DNA of 64,000 nucleotides from Liolophura sinensis. Lineage: Eukaryota > Mollusca > Polyplacophora > Chitonida > Chitonidae. Below are positions 22,510-34,500 of the stretch, one piece after another. The notes below the pieces were generated by a model. The model had not been told where the DNA came from, ran no database searches, and was given only the letters and a program-made list of their open reading frames with translations. A program made the position numbers and the translations under genes. The number at the start of each line of letters is the position of its first letter. Position 1 is the stretch's first letter. The stretch lies in NCBI RefSeq assembly GCF_032854445.1, contig NC_088304.1, positions 11,357,704-11,421,703 on the forward strand, written 5' to 3'.

Positions 22510-25500
22510 CTGAAATCATTGAAGCATCATCATTAGATTTAATCCAGTGTGAAAGCAGAGAAATTTCAGCATTAGATTTGGTCTAGTATGAAAGCAGAGA
22601 AACTTCAGCAGTAAAATTTGTCCAGTGTGAAAGGTGGGAAGTTTCAGCATTAGATTTGGTCTAGAATGAAAGCAGAGAAGCTTCAGCGGTAGAATTTGTC
22701 CAGTGTGAAAGCTGGGAAGCATCAGCATTAGATTTGTTCCAGTATGATAGCAGGGAAGCTTCAGCAGTAGAATTTGTCCAGTGTGAAAGCAGAGAACTTT
22801 CAGCATTAGATTTGGCCTAGTATGAAAACAGGGAAGCCTCGGCATTAGAACTGACCAATGTGAATGCAGGAAAGCATCAGCATTGGGTTTAATCCAGTGT
22901 GAAAGCAAGGAAGTAACGGCGTTGGAATTGGCCCAATATGAAAGCAAGGAGGCATCAGCATTACATATAATCCAGTACGAAAGCAGGGAAGCTTCAGCAT
23001 TAGAACTGGCCCAATATAAGCAATTATCATTTTGACAACCATTTAGAAAGAGTCTTTTATTTAGAAACTTCCGAACATGTTTTACAATAACCATGGCCGC
23101 GTGGCCTTTGTTTTTGGTTATTTCTTTTTACCATTTTCGTTACACATTACTGTGCTAAATTCACCTAACATGCTAATTTAACCTTAAAAGTAAACTACAA
23201 GTATCGCTAAATGCAAAAGTGTACTATTCTCCTATAAAACTGTTAATTTTAAGATAACAAAAAATAAGTTCTAACATAAATAATTACCACCAATAAAGGT
23301 ACATACAGGTATGGTTTCGAGAAGCAAACACTTTTTTGACTGCATGGTTATTAGGGCTATCGATATGGTAATCAGGTCTATCTATATGGTAATCATTTCC
23401 TTCTTTTATTTGTTTTAGTTGACAGTGCAGATATATTTTTTTTTTATTTTTCCTGAAACTCATATAAACTTTCTTAGACTGGTTTTCTACATTACACAAT
23501 TCTGGTTAAAATGAAGACAACTGGAGTATTTCGCCTCACATATTTATCCCCATGTATTGTTCAAAAAGACATATTTTGCTACTTGTCCAAAATATAGGCT
23601 CTTCAAACGACATGTGGTATATTCACGAACGTGTTTTAAATTATAATCGGGGCCTCCGTGGCTCAGTTGGTTAGCGCTAGACTAGGAGTCTCTCACCAAT
23701 TCGATCGCTGTGACATCAAGTCCAGCTCATGCTAGCTTTATTTCCGGCAGTACGTGGGGAGGTCTTGCAGCAACCTGCGGATGGTCGTGGGTTCCCCCCG
23801 GGCTCTGCTCGGTTTCCACCCACCATAATACTGGCCGCCGTCGTATAAGTGAAATACTCTTGAGTACAGAGTAAAACAACGATCAAATAAATAAATAAAT
23901 TACTAAATTACAATCCTCATGTCCCAGAGGAAATTTTAACATTAGCCAATCATGTTATCTCTCGCACAAAAAATGTCAGATGTTTGTTAAAGGGGTGTAT
24001 TTCTTTACCTGTTAATTACTCCTCTATATTATGCATATTTTCCTTAAACGGTCGGATTTTTTTCAGAAATTACGTCATCGTTGATCTTGCTCAGAACTCG
24101 GAACCCCCCATGTGCCCCGAGCCCGGTGAACCCCGTCGTAACAGTGTGGGTAAGGTGGCATATATACAGATACTGCATGGCTTCTTCCGGCCAGTTTAGC
24201 GCCCCTTCCCCGCCCCTACATCCGCCCCCAATCGGTTTGTTTTCCACACACCTGCCCCCATTCTACCGGACCCGTTGGCTCTGTCCTCCACAGAATTCTT
24301 TTTAAACAGGGGTATTCCTCGACGTCACCACCGGAAGCTACTTACTTTCCGGACTGTTCTTTGGGGCCCTAAGAAAAGTGTACTTTGAAGCAAATTTTAC
24401 TCCCAAAGTGAAAACTGTTTGAAAAAATTTGTTTGCTCTGCTATATGTCATAATCTGTACTTTAAAAAGTAAAATCAAAGCCTTTCATGTGACCTTTAAG
24501 AATGTGAGCACAAACAGTTTTCTCTTCCTGGAGTATCAAAACATTCTAGCTCAGCGCCGTAACCTACTGACACAATGGCTGCTTGTATATCTTTCCGAGA
24601 CACCTAACGGCATTATGTTTATCTCGGTTTTGGAGAGCAATAGATTGCGACTGTATTTATTTATTTATTTGATGTTTTACGGTACGGTGTTTTACGCCGT
24701 ACTCAAGAGTATTTCACCCATACGACGGCGGCCAGTATTATGTTGGGAGGAAACCGGACAGAGCTCGGGGGGAAACCCACGACCATCCACAGGTTGGTGT
24801 CAGACTTTCCCACGTACGGCCGGAGAGGAAACCAGCATGAGCTGGACTTGAACTCACAGCCATCGCATTGGTGAGAGGCTCCTGGGTCATAATCGTGCGC
24901 TAGCGCGCTAACCAACTGATCCACGCGGGCCCCGACTGTGACTGTAAACATCATCCTTAAGATGAGTACGAAATCGGGATACAGTTACATGTCACGCAAC
25001 ATTCTAATTCTGAACGCGAATTTTCTCCTTTTTTTAAAACTTAGCTACAAGTATTGGCTATAGCACCAAGGTGGCATCATATCTCCCTTTCACTACGTTA
25101 ATCAATCGCGTGAAGCTGCCATCTTTATGGATGGACAGATTCAATTCATCACCCGCTTCACGCTCAAAGAGAGAGTGCTCTTGATAGATTGCAAGGCGTC
25201 ATCCCAAAGGCAGGAACGAACAGCAGACTACACACCAGAATAATTTTAGCCCCGAAAGGTTTCACAGTAAGAATGAGTTTTGAGAATACCATAATTTTGG
25301 GGTGAATTTTAACAAATCGAATCCTCAAAAGTACAATATCCCCAAATAGCGGGATAGGGTAAATTTGGAGGGAACTTTAACAAATCATATCACCAAAACT
25401 ACGGGATCACCAATACTCATTTGTACTGAAGAGGAAGTGTTTGCCGCATGCACGGCAGAAGTACATGGAATTCCGGATGACTGCTTCCCATTTACGTACA

Positions 25501-28500
25501 TTCGGCCATACCGTAATTATTTGTCGGAATTCGCGTTAATGGTGTAATGAAGTGGATATCGCCATACAAGTGGTTGACAGTTTGGGTCAACAGATGTTCG
25601 GCCAAAATTATCTACAAAAATGAGCCCTAACTGGTGAATGGTTCTTTACCTGAACAATTTGGACCGAATGGGTTTGGTGATGGCGTAGTACCTGTCGATA
25701 CACATGGCTGCGAGAGTGAGTACGCTTACACTCATAGTCACAACCATCAAGTAATTCACAAGTTTACCTGAAAATGAAGTAGAGAACCAGACTTAATGCA
25801 CGTTACTGCCACGGCGAACAGACACGTTCACACAGCTCACACTGACGCCCATCTGAGACCATCAGTTAATTCATAAGTTCACCGGAAAATAAAGTACATC
25901 ACCTGAGGTAATGCACGTTACTTACAAGGGGACACAGACAGACAATCATATAGCTCACACTGACGCCCATCTGGGACCATCAGGTAATTCCCAAGTTCAC
26001 CTGAAAATAAAGTACATCACCTGGGTTAATGCGCGTTACTATCAGGACGGCTAAATTAACGCTCATGGTCGCCAACATCAGGTAATTCACAAGTTTACCT
26101 GGAAACAGAGTACATGTAAATCACCTGAATTAATGCACATTACTGCCAAGACGAACAGACAGACGTCCATACAGTTCACATTGACGCCCACCTACCACCC
26201 TCAAGTAATTTACAAGTTCACCTGGAAATAAAGAGCGGCTAAATTAACGCTCATGGTCGCCAACATCAGGTAATTCACAAGTTTACCTGGAAACAGAGTA
26301 CATGTAAATCACCTGAATTAATGCACATTACTGCCAAGACGAACAGACAGACGTCTATACAGCTCACATTGACGCCCATGGTCGCCAGCATCAGCTAATT
26401 CACAAGTTTACCTGAAAATAAAGTACATCACCTGAGTTAATGCACATTACTGCCAAGACGAACAGGCAGACGTCCATACAGCTCACATTGACGCCCACCT
26501 ACCACCATCAGGTAATTCACAAGTTTACCTGAAAATAAAGTACATCACCTGAGTTAATGCACGTTACTTACAAGGGGGCACAGACAGACAATCATATAGC
26601 TCACACTGACGCCCATCTGGGACCATCAGGTAATTCCCAAGTTCACCTGGAAATAAAGTACTTCTCCTGAGGTAATGCACATTACTGCCAAGACGAACAG
26701 GCAGACGTCCATACAGCTCACATTGACGCCCACCTACCACCATCAGGTAATTCACAAGTTTACCTGAAATTAAAATTTTACACCTCAAGCACATTATGGA
26801 ACTACGATACAAAACACTTTTTTTACATACCTATGATAAAATCACTTAAAAATATGCTCTCGTGCTAAACTTTCCATAAGGTTACGATTGCAATCCAAAA
26901 ATCTGACTGGGTTTAAGGAATGAAACCCAGTGTGTCCAGATTTATTATTTATTCATGATTACTTACCCCTGTATATATTGTTAAATTGAGTTACAAAAGG
27001 GCACACTAATCTGAGTAATATGGATTTTAAAATCACTATAGAACGTGGCTCGTTTTATGCATTTTTTCCGCAAACACCGGCAAATGCACAATGTGGCAAC
27101 ATTGTCGCTGTCCGACAACATTTTGTCATTGGCTGAACCTGATCTGACGATGAGAGTCAGGCTAGCTAATGTCGTTGATCTAGTAGCAGCTGAAGGAAAA
27201 TATCGTGTGAAGTGTTGGGTTGCTTTTGAACGGCGTATGCTGAAAGCGCAACAAAAAGAGTCCTCAAAGAGCGTGATTGACACTATATTGGACAAACTCT
27301 GTTTGAAAATTCAGGCTGGGTTATCCTTGGGCCATGTCTATGACATGGCAGAATTTTGGAAGAAGTACCGACGGGTTTGTGAAGCACAAACAAACACCCA
27401 ACCATCTCGGTATCTTTCAAGACGGCAGCCTTTCTACGATGACGTCAGTTTTGTGCGTCCTTTGAATCTACAATCATGTCTTCTGATGTATCCCAGTGAC
27501 CAATCCGAGTTTGTAATAGCAAGGAACCTTGCGACACCGAGCGTGTCATCGGAGTCAGAAGATGATATGGAACTCCCAAATGTATCCACGGGACAGAACA
27601 ACAAACAGGAGCTAATCCACAGTGTCCTGAAAATAAGAATGGATTTAGACAACACCCCCGGTCACACATCTGCCTGGACAGGAATTGACCAGGAACACAT
27701 TGAGATGATAATTCCGGAAAATCTGTATTTGTTACTTGGCGTGTTGTTGGGGGGAACGCCAGTACTTGAACAAGATGGAGATGAAATCAGTCGGGATCAA
27801 TCACGAAAAGGTGCTGTATGTGACTTGGCCTAGGGCATCGTGTATGCCGTTTCCAAAAACCGAAAGCTTACACCAAAACATGTAGGTTTGGGACTGTCCT
27901 TACATCAGGCCACTCGACCTGAGACGCTGGTGATCTATTCCATTCTACAGGTCACACCATAAGCATGGACACAATCAGGCGTATCGACACATCAATTGCG
28001 ACCAATATTCTTAAACGATTTGAAGTGATTGGATGCGTTACATTCCAACTGGTATAACGCCTTATCAGCCTGGGAAGCTGGTTATCGCCTCTTGCGACAA
28101 CATCAATGTACTAGAAGACGTTCAGTTAATAGCTTCAATCTACCAACCGACAAACTTATGCCGATGCAGATTTTGAGAGACTGGTAAAAGCCTCGGGCGA
28201 ACAAGGGAGTTTCAACGAATTTCAGCTATCTGAGCATGTGACACAATTGATCGATTCTCTGAAACGGAATAAGGTACAAGAACTGTTTGCAGAGTTCAAA
28301 TCTGAGTTTGGAGTTCATCCTAATTTCCAGTTTTGGTCATCATGTATGGATATGGTGGAAATCCTGCTTGACTTGATCATCATGTATGGATATGGTAGAA
28401 ATCCTGCTTGACTTGATCATCATATATGGATATGGTGGAAATCCTGCTTGACCTGATCATCATATATGGATATGGTAGAAATCATGCTTGACTTCATTCG

Positions 28501-31500
28501 AGCGGACCGTGAAGGAAACTGGAAGCTTCATCTGGATGCGTTCGCTGCAATGCTTTTAAGAATGACGGTGTACAATCACACGAACTACACAAGGTGGGGA
28601 CCAGTGTATTTGGCGGACATGAAAGGCCTACTCACCAGTAGTACATGCTGAGTTCCTCATGGGCAACTTTGTTGTGAAACGCACAAACCGACGCTTTAAC
28701 CAGGTGCCTGTAGATCACGCAACGGAAGGGATGAACCGCATCTGCAAGCTTTCCAATGGCATCGTAGGAATAACCCGCAATGATCCCGCAATAGACCATT
28801 TTTGTACAACCTGAGCAGAGCGATCGCATATCACACATGAAACAAAGCATCTCATGGGATTACGAGACGATGACCAGGCAATCTCTACTCGACGTAAAGA
28901 CGTTCTTCCTTCTCGACAGCAGGGTAACAAAGTTGCTGTAAAGAGTCTTCTTCGAGAATTTCACCGCTTCAACGTCTTCCGAATCCGAACGTCACCGTTG
29001 AGTTCTAATCAAGATCAAGACGGCGACACCCTTGAACCAGAACTCCCGCAGAAAGACCGAACCACAAATGATGTGGCTAATGAAGAAATTGAGGGCGACC
29101 TACTGAGTGTTCGGTCACGAGGAGAAGTACTGGTCAAGATAAATGTGAAAACACGGCTGCTCGACAAAAGTATCAAATTCTTTGATCCTCTAAAAAAGAA
29201 TAACTCTGGAAACTTTGGGACACCTTACAAGACTAAAGTAATAACATCACACAAGACGAAAGTTGTTAAAGCCGACAGAAAGCTAATCCTGCAAATGCTT
29301 AATGCGTCCCGAGCAGGGAGGCTTAGCTCGCTATGATACTGGGACATGAATTATCGTGCCTCTATAATTGGCAAAAACTGACGGTCAGATGAATTCTACG
29401 TCAAAGTCGGATTTGCTTGGTATTTTGTCAACGGATATCAATCTTGCAACACCACCTATTTTACCCCCTTTCACCGGATGTGCTTGTCTAATTGTAGATG
29501 GTCACGCGTTAATCCAATCTCCTGGAAACCCCAGGGACTGTCAAACGTTTGGAGATCACAGCAATGTGTTCTACAAGACAGTTGTAAGACATTTCAGTTC
29601 ATCGGTTCAAAGGGTTGACGTTGTATTTGATCGTGCAACAAAAGGGCAAAGGGCAAAAAGAAGCCAATGAGAATTATTGACCTTAGCGATGTACCGCTAC
29701 CCCAAGCACGGGAGCAGCTCATCAGTCTTTATCTAGATTCCTTAGTGAAGATATGATGATGAAAGGAAAAAATCTTCATGGAAACCAGGAACTCATCACT
29801 GCCGGTGGCTTTACCGACGAAAGCCAGACACAGTCAAGCCTGCATGGAACTATACCGGAACTCTCCGCTAACCACGAAGAAGCTGACACACGTCTGATCT
29901 TATACAGCCTAAATGCAGCGAAAACTGGCGTTCGAAGAATCCAGGTGTTGTGTACAGATACTGATGTGTTCTTGCTGTTGATCCACTTCTTTGCCTCCAA
30001 CGACATTAAAGTGTGGATCATCGGTGGCTCCTCCAAGCAACAGAAATGGTATCCCGTCCACCAAATAGTAAGGAAGTTGTCTCAACTAGTTATTGAAAAC
30101 CTGTTGGGTTTTCATGCGATCACAGGATGTGATACCTGTTCATCGTTCGCCGGTTTTAGAAAAAAGGCCAGTTGGAAGGTTTATGTCAATAATCCAAACC
30201 TGCTCCAAGGAGTTGGTCGACGTACAGGCTTTGAACAGGCACAGGAATTTGTCTGTCGTTTGTATAATGTACCAGATCCACATGGAGGCGTAAACAAAGG
30301 AAGACATGACGTATTTGTCAATGGGAAGAAATGTCTGGAAATACTCCCACCAACAGAAGACGCCCTTGAACTACATTGGAAGCGTGCTGATTATAAAGCG
30401 AACATTTGGCTTCAATCGGATATATCAGACCTAGTTGCCTAAGACCCATCCTAGTGCAGAGGATGGTCAACGGACGAAGCTGCCTTGGCGATTGTGTGGG
30501 CACGGATTCCATCAATTCCACAAGCCTGCATTGATTTAATCTCCTGTGGCTGTCAGATAAAATGTCGCCGGGGAAACTGCAAGTGTCATGTAGCGAGACA
30601 GGTGTGCACTCCTACGTGTGCACGTAATGCAGATTTCTGTTGCAATCCGTCTCCGCAAAATTTCTGGAATAGGGACTCTACTATGACAATTAAGACGCAG
30701 TGTGAAACGTAAAAATCATTCTTGAACTGCAACACTGAACACTTTTACCTTTTATTTTCTTTCAGCAGTGAATTATATGGTAATGTAGATGACAAATAAT
30801 AAATTAAGAAACTGGCGTGATATTGCCGAATGCAGCAAGGTTTAATACTTTGCATGTAGCCTATATATCCATTACTGTAATTTGGAAGAAATGCCATTTT
30901 ACTGTTGCGAATCTCCATGTATGTTGATATAATTTCCCACTTATATGAAGCTCATAACTAATTAAAAACGCCAAAATACTTACCAATGTACCAGTTTTAG
31001 AAATGTTTAAATTCCGATAAATATTGTAATACATTTCTCTAAAACTGCTATATATTGTCATTTGTTGTCAGCTGACCGCTATGTCCAAAATACTGCTGTT
31101 GTACGCTTGACTTATGTTCCGTTGTGGTGGAATACGTTCTGGGTTACATATCTAACATGGATTAGTACTGTAGCTGGTTGTGCCGGCATGGTTACACCTG
31201 TAGTTATATAAAATACAATTCTCTATCTGGATCAGCCGTTCGCAGTTATTCAGAGAAAAACGCATTTTTGTGTCACGAACATGTACATATTTCAATGTAA
31301 ACTCTGTCAAAAAAGAAACGCTAACCCCCGTATTTTAGAGATTTTAATATTTACTTTTAGGACGGCACAACTTTTTTCTTATTGAAGACAGAAGTCAGAA
31401 ATTTGGCAGAATAATAATCAAGATGGTCATGTTTAAAACTGTCTTTTCAAAAGTCATCTCACAGACACCAGTTGCTCACCAGGGGGCGTCTTCCTCAGTA

Positions 31501-34500
31501 TCTCGTATGACCACCACGAGCTGCAATCACTGCACGGCATCTCCTTGGACAAGAACGGATAAGACACCGGATTCTCCCCTGGGGAATGGCCCTCCACTCC
31601 TCCTGTAACGCAACGGCGAGCTGTTGAAGCGTCTCTGGCGGTGGCTGACGTTGACGCACGTGTCGATCCAGAGTATCCCACAGGTGTTCAATAGGGTTGA
31701 GGTCTGGTGATTTAGAGGGCCACGGCAAGACATTGACGTTGGAATCCTGCAGAAAGTTCATTGTTGCACGTGCAGTATGAGGCCTGGCGTTGTCCTGTTG
31801 AAAAAGCTGTGTCTGTCGGTCAATAATGGGGAGAAGGTGAGGCTGTAACACGTGGTTGATGTAACGTTGGGCTGTCAGGTTCCCTGGAACGATCACCAAG
31901 TCTGATTTCTGGTTGTACGAGATGGCTCCCCAAACCATAACACTGCCTCCGCCAAATCTGTCCACCTGCCGGACGCAGATGGGCGCAAAGCGTTCATAAC
32001 GTCTCCTATACACACGCTGTCTTCCGTCGTGACGTGTCAAAAGAAAACGGGATTCATCAGAAAACCAGATGCGCCTCCAGTTTTGTAAAGTCCATATCCT
32101 TACGTTGTTGCACCACCTGAGTCGTAGGCGTCGATGTAAGGGGCGTAGTACAGGTCCAACAACTGGTCTACAGGCACGTAAACCCGCTTCTTTCAGACGG
32201 TTCCTAATCGTTTGAGCCGACACTCTCCTCAAACCTGGTATTTGTGTGGCAGTCAGGATTGGTAGGGCATGCCGATTACGCAGGTGAAGGACCCGGATGT
32301 ACCGATCTTGAAGTGGGGTGGTGATTCTTGGCCTTCCACTTCTCGGGCGATCGTTGGTCGAATTAAAGTTGTTGTAACGGCTCCAAAGTCAGGATATCGT
32401 TGTTTTGTGAACATTTAGGTGTCGTGCAATAGTACCAAAACTTTCTCCGGCTTGAAGACGACCAATGGCGATATTTCGGTCGGCAGAACTCAATCGCGGC
32501 ATTTTACCGACTGCCTTTCGTCGACGAATGAATGAATAAAATACGACAGCACATGAGCTTTTATACACCCCAACACTATAGCTGCCATTGACATGATTTG
32601 CATGTGAATGGTTCTGTGTGCGACGTCAACAGGGTCAGTCCATGCGTTGTGACGTCATAAGCAATAAAATACACTTAGGAGAGAAAAGGCAGTTGTTTGG
32701 ATGGTAATCTTCATTAAAAACGTGTATAATTTCATTACATTTGGCTAAAATTTAGTTTGGAAGCAATAACTTTATTCGAACGAATTTTTGATATCCGAGG
32801 ACAGGGGTTACGTTTCTTTTTTGACAGAGTTTAGTTTACAACTTATAATAGGCGCGTAACTCACTAAAAACATTTTCTTACTCACAAGTTGTATAATTTT
32901 GGAACGCCCAAGTTTTATAGATTCAATCAGAATATCGCTGGAAAATAGCCAAGTTTGACCACTAGTGGTCAAAACTGACCTCTGTGGCCGAAAATAAGCA
33001 AATTTGAGCTTGGTATCCGGCCCTATCGTGTAGAGCATAATCTAATACACTCATCCAGCATGGATGCCTGCTTCTAACAAAAAATGCCATCGGAAGGTTT
33101 TTTAACCACTTTCTGGCTGCTCGGCCGGCCGACTACGTAGGAAAATTGGTAGGATGGTATAATCTATTACACTGAGGATCGGTCCCTTGATACACAAGGT
33201 TGCAATCTAGATGGAGTTGATAAGTTCCCAATTGAAGTACTGTTCTAGACATCAAAGAAGTGTAAAATGCGTCTGCTATTATAGAAAAAGCCCAATGATC
33301 ACACGAGGCAAACAGAGGCCAACAGAAACTGTATAAAATGAAGCCTTCCTGCACTAGGTAACGCGGACACCCTGTCCAGAAGTCGAGCTTTTTCTGATCA
33401 GTATGGCTTGACTATCCCTACTAATCTGGACAGAACCAGATATTAGCGGAATCCCACAAACGTCAATGTGTCTAGTTCAGCTCCCGTGGAGTCATTGTCT
33501 TGAGAGCTCAATGGAACTGATTTCTCGCCATACTGGAGAAACCGGAAACACTTGTCTGGTCACTGGTTTGCCTGGTTCCCTGCCGCTTCAGTCACATTCA
33601 TGGTAAACAGAATACATCATGGTACCATGGGCCGGTTTCACGAAGCATACTTAGTGCTAAATAGCCCTACGCTAAGTGCACATTATATCTCTACAACATA
33701 TGCCGTCAAGGGTAAACTTAGCTAAGTGAGCTTTACGAAACCTACAACAAACTAGTCACTGGTAAGCTTATCCTGCTCTCTGCTCAGACTATAAAGCAAA
33801 AAGGCAAGAGTACTCGCGTGACGTCACTGAGGAAACAGGCATGGGAGCGGGATAAAGAGAACCCTCTCGATTTATTGGGTAAAACTAATAAAATGGCGGC
33901 TTTTTCGATTTTCTCGATGTGGAAGAGTTTGCTTACTTTGAACTGCGAGCTCAGTAGTTAGGCGATGAAAAACGATTTTTGCCATAAATAATTTCGGTTT
34001 AACCTGTGTGACGCTTTAGGTCGTTGTACTACATTTGATCAAATGTACATATTTCAGCTAGCGGTTTAGGTTTATTCATGCAATTCGTTACCTGAGGCAC
34101 ACGTAAGTTTCTTACGTTGATTATCTTTTTGTTCTTACTTTTCATGAGTACAGTATTAATTTTCTTTCTTTATTTTAGCAGTCGGACCAACTCCTTTTAT
34201 TCTTACTATTCATGAGTAAATTTTCAATTTCCATTCTTTAATTTATCAGGCAGGTAGGCATGCATAACCATTGTAAACCCCAGACTAAAATGTGTGTTAT
34301 GGCTAAAGCGAACCGGAGCACCAAGGAAAAAACACACAATATTGACACGTCACGGTATATTGACAAACTTCTGCACCTTGGACCAATGCAGGTGGAAGAT
34401 AAGTGGTCCCTTGCGAACTGGGTTCAAGACCAAAAACAAGAGAACATGAAGACGATTGTGAATTCAGTTACATCAAGATCACAGAAAATCTGTTTCGTGT

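Noticed and set aside
22516-23094. 192-aa repetitive ORF on the minus strand
   Set aside because: It is the 39-bp minisatellite read in an open frame; period 13 residues, no start context, inside an intron next to a splice acceptor.
23649-23720. tRNA gene at the GGCCTCCGTGGCTCAGTTGG sequence, and similar SINE heads elsewhere
   Set aside because: The A-box-like head continues into a repeated body and an AAATA tail found in many copies, so these are SINE heads. I could not fold a convincing complete cloverleaf.
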